The notes under the pieces are model-generated. The model made no database searches and was not told the DNA's origin. It worked only from the letters and a program-made list of their open reading frames with translations. A stretch of 64,000 nucleotides of DNA from Microbacterium kyungheense. Lineage in GTDB: Bacteria; Actinomycetota; Actinomycetes; Actinomycetales; Microbacteriaceae. The first letter of the stretch is position 1. Each line of letters starts with the position of its first letter. The stretch covers positions 1 through 64,000 of the forward strand of contig NZ_VFPE01000003.1 in the NCBI RefSeq assembly GCF_006783905.1. Reading direction: 5' to 3'. The position numbers and the translations under genes are program-made. Below are positions 34,052 to 42,942 of this stretch, one piece after another.

Positions 34052-35248
34052 ATGCGGGACCAGGCGACCGTGCTGCACGCGGACCTCGACGCGTTCTACG
34101 CCTCTGTCGAGCAGCGGGACGCGCCCGCCCTGCGCGGCCGGCCCGTGATCGTCGGCGGCGGCGTGGTGCTCGCGGCCAGCTACGAGGCGAAGGCGCGCGG
34201 CGTCCGCACCGCGATGGGTGGCCGGCAGGCGCGCGAGCTGTGTCCCGATGCCATCGTCGTGCCGCCGCGCATGGACGCATACTCCGCGGCGAGCAAGGCG
34301 GTCTTCGCGATCTTCCGAGACACGACGCCGCTGGTCGAAGGACTGTCGATCGACGAGGCCTTCCTCGAAGTGGGCGGCCTTCGGCGCATCGCGGGGACGC
34401 CTGAGCAGATCGCGGTGAGCCTGCGCCGGCGGGTGCGCGCCGAGGTGGGACTCGCCATCTCGGTCGGAGTGGCGCGCACCAAGTTCCTCGCCAAAGTCGC
34501 GAGCGCGGTGAGCAAGCCGGACGGCCTCTTGGTGGTCGAGCCCGACCGCGAGCAGGAGTTCCTGCTGCCGCTGCCGGTCGAACGGCTGTGGGGTGTCGGC
34601 GCCGTGACCGCCGAGAAGCTCCACCGGCTCGGCATCCGCACCGTCGGACAGCTCGCCGAACTCGAAGAGGCGACTGCCGAGCGTCTGCTCGGCAGGGCCG
34701 CCGGCGCACACCTGCACGCGCTCGCCCGGTTGCGTGACCCCCGGCCGGTCGACACCACGCGCCGCCGCGGATCGATCGGGTCGCAGCGCGCGCTCGGCAC
34801 CCGGCCCCGGTCCGCGGCGGAACTGGAGGTGATCCTCACCCAGATCGTCGACCGGCTCGCCCGACGCCTGCGCGACGGCGACCGGGTGTGCCGGACCGTG
34901 GTGCTGCGTCTGCGCTTCGGCGACTACGCGAAGGTCACCCGTTCGCGCTCATTCCGTTCGCCGACCGACCGGACGGCGCTCATCCTGACCGTCGCGCAGG
35001 CGCTTCTCGCCGCCGCGCAGCCCGAGATCGAGACGCGCGGCATCACCTTGATCGGCCTCTCACTGACGCAGCTCGGACGCATCGACGCCGTGCCGCCCGA
35101 GCTCCCCATCGACTGGGACGACGGCGTCCGGCTCGACACGGTGCTCGACGCCGTCCGCGACCGCTTCGGGTCGGCGTCCCTCGCGCGTGCGGCCCAGCTC
35201 GGGCGCGACCCAGGCTGGTCCACGCCGCTGCTCCCCGAACACGAATGA
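34052..35248 (+). CDS. dinB: DNA polymerase IV (Y-family)
   Basis: A 398-residue translesion polymerase. Catalytic palm motifs: LHADLDAFYASVEQ (first metal Asp) and LSIDEAFLEV (Asp-Glu pair), with the fingers segment SYEAKARGVRTAMG, the thumb helix-hairpin-helix LWGVGAVTAEKLHRLGIRTV and the little finger to about residue 350. The C terminus PGWSTPLLPEHE does not show a classic beta-clamp QLSLF motif. GGGAGG precedes the ATG. No LexA box of the common actinobacterial type was seen upstream. Confidence 0.94.
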   Translation: MRDQATVLHADLDAFYASVEQRDAPALRGRPVIVGGGVVLAASYEAKARGVRTAMGGRQARELCPDAIVVPPRMDAYSAASKAVFAIFRDTTPLVEGLSIDEAFLEVGGLRRIAGTPEQIAVSLRRRVRAEVGLAISVGVARTKFLAKVASAVSKPDGLLVVEPDREQEFLLPLPVERLWGVGAVTAEKLHRLGIRTVGQLAELEEATAERLLGRAAGAHLHALARLRDPRPVDTTRRRGSIGSQRALGTRPRSAAELEVILTQIVDRLARRLRDGDRVCRTVVLRLRFGDYAKVTRSRSFRSPTDRTALILTVAQALLAAAQPEIETRGITLIGLSLTQLGRIDAVPPELPIDWDDGVRLDTVLDAVRDRFGSASLARAAQLGRDPGWSTPLLPEHE

Positions 35249-35370
35249 CACGAACCCGCGGCGATACTGTCGTATCAGCGCACCGCTGTTCGTAGATCAG
35301 GTGTGAGGAGCCTCCGGGTTCACCGCCACAGCGGAGCCACACGGCTCCCGTCCTACGAGAGGAGACGACA

Positions 35371-35754
35371 GTGCCCAAGTATCTGATCGCGTTCAACGAC
35401 GAGTGGGTCCCCGAGCAGACGACGGACGACCTGCACCGCAAGAGCGAGGCTTCGAACGCCGTGCTCGACGAGATGAAGGCCGCCGGCGTCTTCCTCTTCG
35501 CCGAAGGGGGCATCGACGCGTCGACCGCTGTGTTCAGCGTCGTGTCCCAGAACGGTGAGCCCGTCTTCACGGATGGGCCGTACGTCGAGACCAAGGAGCA
35601 CCTGGGCGGGTTCACCGCCATCGAGGTCCCGGACGACGAGTCCGCCCGCTACTGGGCCGGGCGCCTGGCGGTCTGCCTCGACTGGCCGCAGGAGGTGCAC
35701 CGGTTCCCGACGGACCTCGCCGAGATCATCGAACGGCAGACGCCCGGGTCGTGA
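35371..35754 (+). CDS. YCII/DGPF-domain protein
   Basis: A 127-residue protein of the YciI-related fold. It carries the DGPF-type signature as FTDGPYVETKEHLGGFTAIEV and starts PKYLIAFNDEW. Genes of this type regularly precede ECF42-group sigma factors and may sense or modify an unknown small molecule. Here the sigma-factor GTG overlaps the stop by 4 nt. AGGAG lies before the GTG start. Biochemical function is unproven. Confidence 0.87.
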   Translation: MPKYLIAFNDEWVPEQTTDDLHRKSEASNAVLDEMKAAGVFLFAEGGIDASTAVFSVVSQNGEPVFTDGPYVETKEHLGGFTAIEVPDDESARYWAGRLAVCLDWPQEVHRFPTDLAEIIERQTPGS

Positions 35755-36995
35755 CCGAAGCCCCCGTCGAGCAGGCCGTCGCCCGCGCCCACCGGGAAGA
35801 GTGGGCGCGGGTGGTGGCAGGCCTGGCGCGCCGCTTCGGCGACCTCGGCCTCGCGGAGGATGCTGCGGCCGACGCCTTCGTCGCCGCGCTGGAGCGGTGG
35901 CCGCGCGACGGTGTGCCGCCCCATCCCGGCGCATGGCTCACCACGACCGCGACCCGCAAGGCGATCGACCGACTGCGTCGCGAATCGCACCGCGACGCCA
36001 AACACCGGGCGGCCAGGATGCTGTCGGACGATGTCCCTCCCGAACCGACCGGACCTGTCGAGGACGACCGGCTTCGCCTCATCTTCATCTGCTGCCATCC
36101 GGTGCTGTCGATGCCCGCGCGCGTGGCTCTCACCCTGCGGCTCCTCGGCGGCCTCACCGTCGCCGAGATCGCTCACGCCTTCCTGGTGCCCGAGACCACG
36201 ATGGCGCGGCGGATCACGCGGGCGAAGGCGAAGATCGCGGCCGCCGGCATCCCCTACCGGCTGCCGTCGTCCGCCGATGTCGGCGACAGGCTCGCCGGGG
36301 TGCTCGCGGTCGTCTTCCTCATCTTCAACGAGGGCTACCTGGCCACTGCCGGCGACGACCCGGTGCGCGCCGACCTCTGCGACGAGGCGATCCGCCTCGG
36401 CCGTCTGCTCCGGATGCTGCTGCCCGCCGAGGGCGAGGTCACCGGCCTGCTCGCGCTCATGCTCCTGCTGGATGCGCGACGCGGTGCGCGGGTCTCGCGC
36501 AGCGGCGAGCTGGTGACGCTGGAGGAACAGGACCGCAGCGCCTGGAACCGCGCGCTGATCGCCGAAGGGCACGCCCTCGTGCGTGAACGCATCGCCGCGG
36601 TCGCCGCCTGCGAGGGGCGGCCGGGGCGCTACCAGCTCTTGGCCGCCATCAATGCGGTGCACACCGATGCCCCCTCCGCCCGCGACACCGACTGGGCCCA
36701 GGTGGTCACTCTGTACGACCGGCTCGTCACCGTCGATCCCTCACCGATCGTGCGGTTGAACCGTGCGATCGCGGTCGCCGAGGTGGATGGTCCCGACGTC
36801 GCGCTCGCAGAGGTCGACCGGCTCAGCGATGCACTCGACGGGTATCACGCCTACCACGCCGCGCGTGCCGACCTGCTCCGACGCGTCGGCGGCCGAAGCG
36901 CCGACGCGCGCGCCGCGTACGACAGGGCCGTGGCGCTGGCCGGCAACCCCGCCGAGCGGGCGTACCTCGCGCGTCGCCGCGACCAGCTCGTCTGA
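35751..36995 (+). CDS. ECF42-group RNA polymerase sigma factor
   Basis: A 414-residue extracytoplasmic-function sigma factor with a long C-terminal extension. Region 2: LARRFGDLGLAEDAAADAFV and HPGAWLTTTATRKAIDRLRR. Region 4: MPARVALTLRLLGGLTVAEI and AHAFLVPETTMARRITRAKAKI. The extension from about residue 180 (TPR-like; FLIFNEGYLATAG, LLLDARRGARVSRSGELVTL, INAVHTDAPSARDTDWAQV) is the hallmark of the ECF42/SigJ-like group, whose activity is thought to be controlled by this domain rather than by an anti-sigma factor. It overlaps the YCII gene. Confidence 0.92.
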   Translation: MTEAPVEQAVARAHREEWARVVAGLARRFGDLGLAEDAAADAFVAALERWPRDGVPPHPGAWLTTTATRKAIDRLRRESHRDAKHRAARMLSDDVPPEPTGPVEDDRLRLIFICCHPVLSMPARVALTLRLLGGLTVAEIAHAFLVPETTMARRITRAKAKIAAAGIPYRLPSSADVGDRLAGVLAVVFLIFNEGYLATAGDDPVRADLCDEAIRLGRLLRMLLPAEGEVTGLLALMLLLDARRGARVSRSGELVTLEEQDRSAWNRALIAEGHALVRERIAAVAACEGRPGRYQLLAAINAVHTDAPSARDTDWAQVVTLYDRLVTVDPSPIVRLNRAIAVAEVDGPDVALAEVDRLSDALDGYHAYHAARADLLRRVGGRSADARAAYDRAVALAGNPAERAYLARRRDQLV

Positions 36996-37023
36996 TTCGG
37001 AGGTTGTCGGGGGAAGATGCCTT

Positions 37024-37602
37024 GTGACCTCCTCCCCCCGGCAGCCGACGGCCCTCCGGCGCAGCATCCTGATCCTCGCGTTCGCGGTCTATCTCGCGCT
37101 GCTCGCGTGGGTGGTGCTGTGGAAGCTCGAAGTGCCGTGGATCGGCGACGCCGCCCGGCTGGTCAGGCCGATCAAGCTCGTGCCGTTCGTGCCCAGCGGG
37201 GACGCCGGCGCGAGCACGCCGATCGAGATGCTGATCAACCTCGTCCTGTTCCTGCCGTTCGGGCTGTTCCTCGGCGCGCTGGCGCCGTCCTGGACGTGGG
37301 TGAAGGCCGGCGCCGCCGCCCTGGGGGCGAGCCTCGTCCTCGAGACCGTGCAGCACCTCATCTCGACGGGCAGCTTCGACACCACCGATCTCATCGTCAA
37401 CACCGACGGCGCCCTTATCGGCTGGGGCGTCTTCGCCCTCGTGCGCCGCGCCGCGGGCGAGCGCACGTCGGTCGTGATGTCGCGCGTGTGCATCGCTGTC
37501 TCAGCGCTCGCGCTCGTGGCGGCGACGGCGTTCGTCGTGTCGCCGCTTCACTACGGCCCGCAGCGCGACATCGTCGTCGAACGGTCGACCTCGCTGCCGT
37601 AG
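37024..37602 (+). CDS. VanZ-like membrane protein
   Basis: A 192-residue protein with about four hydrophobic segments (ILILAFAVYLALLAWVVLW, IEMLINLVLFLPFGLFLGAL, VKAGAAALGASLVLETVQHL, VMSRVCIAVSALALVAATAF). The VanZ signatures KLVPF, NLVLFLPFG, ETVQ and DTTDLIVNTDGALIGW are all seen. VanZ of Enterococcus affects teicoplanin susceptibility; the role of actinobacterial homologues is not known. GTG start after GGGGAAG. Confidence 0.9.
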   Translation: MTSSPRQPTALRRSILILAFAVYLALLAWVVLWKLEVPWIGDAARLVRPIKLVPFVPSGDAGASTPIEMLINLVLFLPFGLFLGALAPSWTWVKAGAAALGASLVLETVQHLISTGSFDTTDLIVNTDGALIGWGVFALVRRAAGERTSVVMSRVCIAVSALALVAATAFVVSPLHYGPQRDIVVERSTSLP

Positions 37603-37642
37603 CGCAGTGAGGAGCGATGGGCGCCATGTCAGAGGCCATGGC

Positions 37643-37648
37643 TAGCGT
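37643..37648 (+). promoter_or_regulatory. -10 hexamer of leaderless nuclease-like gene
   Basis: TAGCGT, 6 nt before the ATG at 37655. Confidence 0.45.
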
Positions 37649-37654
37649 GCTCTC

Positions 37655-38542
37655 ATGGCGGAGCGCGTCGGGCTGTGGTGGGCGCGGCGCCAGTTCTCCA
37701 AAGGCGCCGAGGTGCCCTACCCGGTCGGGAGCTACCGCGAGGCGTGGGCACCCTTCCCCGCGCTCATCCGCCAGTATCACCCCGAGCTCAATGCCGGCAT
37801 CGCACTGAGCCAGATCCCGCCGGCCGCCGACGTCCTGCTCCTGTGGCAGTGCGAGGCCGGGCACAAGTTCGCCGCCACTCCGGACGAGCAGCGTCGTCGG
37901 CCGGGCCGCGAACGTCGGCGCTCCGCGTGGTGCCCGGAGTGCTCCGACCTCGCGCGGCCCGCACGTGCGCTGCCGATGCGCGACGTCGTGACCCTGCCGG
38001 GCGCCCCCGTGCCCGCCGCGGTCGCCAACCCCGTCGGGCGCGCCGTGCTCCGGCCTCGCCGACCGCCGCGCAAAGTGCAGCTGTGTCCGAAGACGCCTGA
38101 TCTGCCGATCGGGGACGCGTTTGTCTCCGCATGCGCTCCGAAGCCGGCGTCCGCGGTCGAGGCCGAGCTGCGCGCCGACGTGTTCGCGCGTCTCTCGGTG
38201 ACGCCCGGGCTCAACGCGGTCCGTGTGGCACGGCCGTTCTTCGACCACCTCGAAGTGTGGCCCGACATCCTGCTCCCCGAGCTGCGCGTGGCGATCGAGT
38301 ACGACAGCACCGGCCGTCACGGGCTGGAGCACGTCGGCAAGAAGGAGGACTCCGACCGCCGCAAGGACCGCACGCTGCGCGCCGCGAAGTGGGAGGTGGT
38401 CCGGATCCGCACGGGCAGACTCGAACAGCTCGGCCCGTATGACCTGCAGGCGAGCGCATGGAGCCCGAAGGTGCTTGATCGCCTCCTGGACACGCTGCGA
38501 GTGATCCGGGGGCCGCTCCTCGTCGACCCTTACCTCGCCTGA
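37655..38542 (+). CDS. Zinc-ribbon protein with DUF559/Vsr-like nuclease domain
   Basis: A 295-residue protein. The first half has a treble-clef-like ribbon (WQCEAGHKFAATPDEQRRRP, then WCPECSD), as in proteins that bind repeated CxxxGH motifs. The C-terminal 130 residues resemble the PD-(D/E)XK restriction-like fold: WPDILLPELRVAIEYDSTGR followed by RKDRTLRAAKWEVVRIRTG, with the Asp in WPD, Glu in IEYD and the Lys after DR as candidate catalytic residues. It is a stand-alone gene with a leaderless promoter. Target unknown. Confidence 0.72.
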   Translation: MAERVGLWWARRQFSKGAEVPYPVGSYREAWAPFPALIRQYHPELNAGIALSQIPPAADVLLLWQCEAGHKFAATPDEQRRRPGRERRRSAWCPECSDLARPARALPMRDVVTLPGAPVPAAVANPVGRAVLRPRRPPRKVQLCPKTPDLPIGDAFVSACAPKPASAVEAELRADVFARLSVTPGLNAVRVARPFFDHLEVWPDILLPELRVAIEYDSTGRHGLEHVGKKEDSDRRKDRTLRAAKWEVVRIRTGRLEQLGPYDLQASAWSPKVLDRLLDTLRVIRGPLLVDPYLA

Positions 38543-38562
38543 TCCGTGCCCAGTCATCTGGC

Positions 38563-38568
38563 TAGAGT
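38563..38568 (+). promoter_or_regulatory. -10 hexamer of leaderless P-loop kinase gene
   Basis: TAGAGT, 7 nt before the ATG at 38576; this decides that start over the ATG at 38573. Confidence 0.45.
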
Positions 38569-38575
38569 CGGGATG

Positions 38576-39052
38576 ATGAGCAGGGTCGTCATGATGTGCG
38601 GGCCGGCGGGTTCCGGAAAGTCGACCGTCGCCAGAAAGCTCGAAGCGACAGGCATGACACGACTCTCGTTCGATCGGGAGGCCTGGCGACGAGGTATCCA
38701 CGTGATGCCTCTTCCTGCTGAGGTTCACGAAGCGATCGAGCGAGAACTCCGCGCGCGACTCGTCGAACTGGTCACGGCCGGTGCCGACGTCGTCCTCGAC
38801 TTCTCGTTCTGGTCAAGACGATCCCGTCTCGCGTATCGTGCCCTGCTCGGACCGCTCGGGGTGGTGCCCGAGACGATCTACCTGGCGACTCCACGAGCGG
38901 TCGCGCTTGAACGGCTGCAGAAGCGCAGCCACGAGCACGCGGACGACTACGCTCTCGCTGCGGATCTCGCGGCCGAGTACTTCGACCACTTCGAGCCCCC
39001 GACCGCTGACGAGGGCCCGTTGACCGTGCTTCGGGCAACCGAGCGGCAGTAG
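38576..39052 (+). CDS. P-loop kinase / ATPase (zeta-toxin-like fold)
   Basis: A 158-residue protein. Walker A VVMMCGPAGSGKSTVARKL is at residues 4-22, followed by LSFDREAWRRGIHVMPLPAE, VVLDFSFWSRRSR (second Asp motif) and a lid HEHADDYALAADLAAEYFDHFE. This is the pattern of small AAA_33 kinases that phosphorylate small molecules or sugar antibiotics. No antitoxin neighbour is seen. Leaderless. Confidence 0.8.
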   Translation: MSRVVMMCGPAGSGKSTVARKLEATGMTRLSFDREAWRRGIHVMPLPAEVHEAIERELRARLVELVTAGADVVLDFSFWSRRSRLAYRALLGPLGVVPETIYLATPRAVALERLQKRSHEHADDYALAADLAAEYFDHFEPPTADEGPLTVLRATERQ

Positions 39053-39181
39053 ACCAGTGCGAATGCCGTCGTCGGCGCGCTCGACGCGCACCACACATCC
39101 GATGGTCGCGCGACAGTGCGAAGACAGCGCACTCGCTCCGTCGGCAGCGAGATGACAGCGCCCGAGCGCCACACTTCTGCC

Positions 39182-40003
39182 ATGACCGGAACTCGCTCGG
39201 CGGTATCGCTCGACGGCACCTCGATCAGCTACGCGCACACGGGTGCTGGTCCTGGGCTCGTGATCGTTCCCGGCAACAACCGGGTGGCACACAACTACGC
39301 CCGATTGGCCGGTGAACTCGCCGATCGCTTCGCCGTCTCGGTCATGGAACGCCGCGGCCGCGGGGCCAGCGGTGCTCAGGGCCGCGACTACTGTCTCGAT
39401 CGGGAGGTCGAGGACGTGCAGGCGGTCCAGCGCGCCGAGCAAGCGCGACTCGTCTTGGGTCACAGCTATGGCGGCCTGATCGCCCTCCAGTCGGCCCGCA
39501 CGGACAGATCGCTCGACCGGGTCGCGGTGTACGAGCCGGCGGTCTCGGTGAACGGATCATTCGATCTGTCGTTCCTGCCCGACTTCGAACGGCTCCTGGC
39601 TGCGGGCCGGCACGCACGCGCGATGGCGTTGTTCCTGCAGCGCACCCGGCTGACGCCCCTGCCCGATGCGACACCGCGATTCGTGTTCCAGGGCTTGGCC
39701 GCGCTCATGGTGCGCGGCAAGAGTGGGACCGAGATGCGAGACCTGATGCCCACCACCCCACCGGAGCTGACCGAAGTCCTCCGTTACGACTCCGATGGGG
39801 CGGGCTACGCCGAGGTGGCGGCGAAGACTCTCCTGATCGGCGGCACCAAGACCCCGGCCTATCTCACAGATGTTCTCGAGACACTCAGTCACACCATCCC
39901 GCATTCGCACGTGGAGATGCTCGAGGGCGCTGACCACAATGCGCCCGACGAGAGCGCCCCGCAGACGGTCGCGAAGCGCCTCGCCGCGTTCCTCGACGGC
40001 TGA
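39182..40003 (+). CDS. Alpha/beta hydrolase
   Basis: A 273-residue serine hydrolase-fold protein. The nucleophile elbow is LGHSYGG (Ser at about residue 95), the oxyanion segment is VIVPGNNRVAHNY, the acid candidate lies in the LLIGGTKTPAYL strand region, and the His is in EGADHNAPDES. Length and order fit the AB_hydrolase_1 family. It has no signal peptide. Substrate unknown. The N terminus could be 66 nt earlier, but the segment there is poorly conserved in style. Confidence 0.85.
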   Translation: MTGTRSAVSLDGTSISYAHTGAGPGLVIVPGNNRVAHNYARLAGELADRFAVSVMERRGRGASGAQGRDYCLDREVEDVQAVQRAEQARLVLGHSYGGLIALQSARTDRSLDRVAVYEPAVSVNGSFDLSFLPDFERLLAAGRHARAMALFLQRTRLTPLPDATPRFVFQGLAALMVRGKSGTEMRDLMPTTPPELTEVLRYDSDGAGYAEVAAKTLLIGGTKTPAYLTDVLETLSHTIPHSHVEMLEGADHNAPDESAPQTVAKRLAAFLDG

Positions 40004-40018
40004 CTCGGGAGCGCGCGA

Positions 40019-40114
40019 TCAGCGTCCGGCCGGGGCCGGCGCGTCGACCCCCTTCTCTTGCAGGTCGCGGAACGGCGACACTCGTCCCGTGACGGCGGCG
40101 CGCGCTTCAGTCAT
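40019..40114 (-). CDS. Possible small protein (31 aa)
   Basis: Reads MTEARAAVTGRVSPFRDLQE and ends APAPAGR. The ATG has a TACCGT hexamer exactly 6 nt upstream, the arrangement used by many leaderless genes in this window. There is no hydrophobic segment and no family match. It could also be a decayed fragment. Confidence 0.35.
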   Translation of the reverse strand: MTEARAAVTGRVSPFRDLQEKGVDAPAPAGR

Positions 40115-40174
40115 GGCGCGACGGTAGACCGCATCAACGCGATGTCGACGGGGATTGACAGCGTCACACGGGAC

Positions 40175-41009
40175 TCATCGCACGTCGAGTGGGTTCTCGA
40201 AGCTCACCAGCGGTAGACCCGCAGGCGACGCGAACGATGCCGCGATATCCGTGAGCGACGCGCGGAGGAACGGCAGGAACGCATCGCGGCCCCACACTCG
40301 CCGCATGAACACCGCCTCACGGTTGTCCCAGCGCAGCGCCGGCCGCTCGTCGATGTCCAAGACCGTGACCCCCGGTCGGCGGGTTCCTGGGCCCGAACGA
40401 GCGACCGCCCGCTCCAGGACGCGCCAGGTCGATCATCAGCGCCCGCAGCGCGTCGTCGCGATGGCTGAACACAGCCTCGTCCTGAGACGTGCCGCGGCTC
40501 CACGAACGCAACGCCCACCGGTCGCCCTCCGGCTCGATGTACCGGCCCGTCTCCATGTCGGACCAGCCGAACTGCCCGTCGCGGTGAAACGGCGCCTCCA
40601 GGTGGCCCCACCGTGCGTAGCGCTGCAGCAAGCGGGCATCCGCACCCTCGGGGTCGACCGCATCGAGCACGTTCCCGACGCCGGGCAGCCGGCCCCGGCG
40701 CCAGCGCCGAAAGGTCTCCTTGTCGTGGAGGTTCGCGTAGCCGATGGTGCGCTCGTCCCCCGAGTGGGAGATCGGGTCAGAGCCTGTCGCCCACACCTCC
40801 CCGCTCTCGCCGTCGACGACGTACGGTCCGCTGCCGATGAGCATCGCCAGCACGTCGCCCGTGTCCAGGTAGGCGCGCGACTGCCGCGTGATCGTGAATC
40901 CCCAAGGAGTCGCCTCGATTCGCCCGTCGGCCTCCGGCCCCTCATCGAACTCGTGCCGTGTCCATGCCCTGACGACGTCGATGGTCACCTCGAGCTCAGC
41001 GTCTGTCAC
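40175..41009 (-). pseudogene. YrhB/Imm35-like immunity-type gene with a frameshift
   Basis: The N-terminal 190 residues are read from the GTG at 41009: a YrhB/Imm35-like domain (LDTGDVLAMLIGSGPYVVDG followed by ESGEVWATGSDP), then YARWGHLEAPFHRDGQFGWS and FSHRDDALRALMIDLA. After about 40425 the sense continues in another frame: RVLERAVARSGPGTRRPGVT, LDIDERPALRWDNREAVFMR, ending near 40175. A one-base insertion (or two-base loss in a CG repeat) explains it. Imm35-like proteins protect against polymorphic toxins; no toxin gene is visible, so this would be an orphan. Confidence 0.65.
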
Positions 41010-41015
41010 CCTCGC

Positions 41016-41021
41016 AGGCTA
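41016..41021 (-). promoter_or_regulatory. -10 hexamer of leaderless immunity-like gene
   Basis: TAGCCT, 6 nt before the GTG at 41009. Confidence 0.4.
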
Positions 41022-41199
41022 CCGGCGTCCACCATCGACGACGGCAGATCCACTGACGTCCGGCGGCCCCCCTGAGTCGCCACATGACCGCCGATCGCGG
41101 CCCACCAGGCCACGATTTCCGCGGAGCCGCGCGCTGGACTGCACCTGCGTCGTAGCCCGGATAGCCTGCCTGGACGACCGGCCGACGGAGGGAATGCAT

Positions 41200-41640
41200 G
41201 TGACGAGGCAGCACCACGCCGACATCGCCGAAGCACCGCGGCCGCTGTCTGCGATGGACCGACGCTTCATCTCGTGGACGATCGCCATGATGTTCGTCTT
41301 CGGCTACGTCATCTGGCAGCTCGTCGGTGTCGCGACGGTGAAGGACGCGGCGCCACCCTCATGGCTCATCAGCGCACCCTCAGGCGCCGTGATCGCAGGC
41401 GAGCCGAGAACCACCCACCAGCCGTACCGTGCAACCACCTCTTTGACCGTCCGCCCTGCAGACGGCGGCACAAACGAAGCACTCATCACGGAGATGGGAC
41501 TCTCCGAAGACGAGCCCACGCAGATCGGTCCGACTCCTTTGGACTGGCGACCGGTGTGGGTGTACGCCCGACCGACCAACGACGGCTTCGAGGTGCGGCT
41601 GGTGTATCTCCGGGACGCCCAGGACACCATCACGCCATAG
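41200..41640 (+). CDS. Hypothetical single-span membrane protein
   Basis: A 146-residue protein with one membrane span (FISWTIAMMFVFGYVIWQLV, about residues 23-42) and an extracytoplasmic part without known domain. GTG at 41200 is preferred since GGAGG lies 7 nt before it; an ATG 6 nt upstream is too close to that site. No family recognised. Confidence 0.65.
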   Translation: MTRQHHADIAEAPRPLSAMDRRFISWTIAMMFVFGYVIWQLVGVATVKDAAPPSWLISAPSGAVIAGEPRTTHQPYRATTSLTVRPADGGTNEALITEMGLSEDEPTQIGPTPLDWRPVWVYARPTNDGFEVRLVYLRDAQDTITP

Positions 41641-41677
41641 CGCTCGCCCGGCCCGATTGCATGTCGGACGCGGATCG

Positions 41678-41683
41678 TACGAT
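41678..41683 (+). promoter_or_regulatory. -10 hexamer of leaderless DUF4259 gene
   Basis: TACGAT, 6 nt before the ATG at 41690. Confidence 0.4.
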
Positions 41684-41689
41684 CAGCGA

Positions 41690-42100
41690 ATGGGAGCATG
41701 GAGCGCAGACCCATTCGGCAACGACTCGGCAGCCGACTGGGCATGGGAACTGGATGACGCGACTGACTGGACGTCGGTGCAGGAGTTGCTGACGAGCGTC
41801 CTCGACAAGAACCCCGAAGACATCGACGACGACACCTCGACCCTCGTCATTGCGGCCGCCGAAGCTGTCGCCCACGGACTCGGTCGCCCGACGCAGTCGG
41901 ACACGTACACGGAGAGCGTGCAGGCGTTCGTGAAGCGCGTCCCCGCACCCACGGCAGACCTCATCACAACCGCTGCGCAAGCGCTCGACGTCGCCGCATC
42001 GCCGCGCGGCGATCTCGCTGAGCTGTGGGCCGACTCGGACAGCGGCCAGGAGTGGGAAGCGGTTGTCGCGCAGGTGCGTGCCGCGCTTTCGCACCGGTAG
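41690..42100 (+). CDS. DUF4259 family protein
   Basis: A 136-residue soluble acidic protein starting MGAWSADPFGNDSAADWAWE, the exact style of DUF4259 (Gly-Ala-Trp, Pro-Phe-x-Asn-Asp, Asp-Trp). The remainder is helical. DUF4259 proteins often lie in patches with immunity-protein-like genes but have no proven function. Leaderless. Confidence 0.82.
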   Translation: MGAWSADPFGNDSAADWAWELDDATDWTSVQELLTSVLDKNPEDIDDDTSTLVIAAAEAVAHGLGRPTQSDTYTESVQAFVKRVPAPTADLITTAAQALDVAASPRGDLAELWADSDSGQEWEAVVAQVRAALSHR

Positions 42101-42561
42101 ACGCTTTTCGCTGATGGTGTGGGATTATTTCGCCGGCCGCCTCGCACGGCCCTGATCCCGCGCAAGCCTCCGAGCCTGACGAGCCGATCGCGACCGCCGG
42201 CGCGCCGAACAGCGCGATCCAGTTCGTGAAGCGGGGCGACGACATCGGGGTATTCCTCGACAGGGGATGACAGCGGTCCTCTCCGGCGCGAAGGCTGCCG
42301 CGTCAGGGCCGCCGGGCGCGACGGGTTTCCTTCGAGGATGACGCCCCGGCCATCGGGGACGTACCCACACCTCGCGTACATCTGCTGGGCCACGCCGTAG
42401 TCGCTGCTGCAAAGGTGGTCGAAGTCTCGGTCGTTCGGACGACCAATTCTCACTGACACAGGACGAAAGTAGCGCTCGACCGAGCGCGGCTGGCCGCTCG
42501 CGAGCACCTCGCCGCCGCTGTCGCAGTGACTCGGGAGGGTTCTTCTCGATAGGGTCACAGC
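42101..42561. other. Gene-poor stretch with GNAT acetyltransferase remnant
   Basis: No intact gene. On the minus strand 42337-42400 translates YGVAQQMYARCGYVPDGRGV, the acetyl-CoA-binding end of GNAT acetyltransferases, preceded by VRIGRPNDRDFDHL, which resembles a GNAT N terminus. The middle of the domain is missing, so this looks like an internally deleted relic. Confidence 0.5.
42550..42555 (+). promoter_or_regulatory. -10 hexamer of leaderless membrane-protein gene
   Basis: TAGGGT, 6 nt before the ATG at 42562. Confidence 0.4.
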
Positions 42562-42942
42562 ATGACAGCGCAGTCCGTTGTGGGTACGCACCCTCCGGTG
42601 AAGCGAAGCCGGCGCGTCGGCCGCGGGTTCATCCTCATGCTCGGTGTGATCGTAGTTCCACTGGCTCTGAACATGCTGTTCAACAGCTACGGCGCGCTCA
42701 CCGTCGACGGGGCGCTTCGCATGGCGTTCGCGGCTGTTGCCGGCCAGACGGTCGCTGTCCTCAGCGCGATGACGGCTCTTGTCCTCACGGTGAAGCGCGG
42801 ATACGCCTGGCCGGCGATCGTGGCGTTCGCGATCATCACCGCGGTGGTCGTCGGGTTGGCGGTCGGCAGCATCGCGGCGGCCGGCGACACCCTGCTGAGC
42901 CGCCTCGATCTGATCGCCGAGGTCAACGAGCTCAACGCGTGA
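42562..42942 (+). CDS. Hypothetical membrane protein (126 aa)
   Basis: Three hydrophobic segments (FILMLGVIVVPLALNMLF, LRMAFAAVAGQTVAVLSAMTA, WPAIVAFAIITAVVVGLAVG) after a basic N terminus (KRSRRVGRG). No family recognised. It is the last gene before the tRNA-derived attachment repeat. Confidence 0.65.
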   Translation: MTAQSVVGTHPPVKRSRRVGRGFILMLGVIVVPLALNMLFNSYGALTVDGALRMAFAAVAGQTVAVLSAMTALVLTVKRGYAWPAIVAFAIITAVVVGLAVGSIAAAGDTLLSRLDLIAEVNELNA

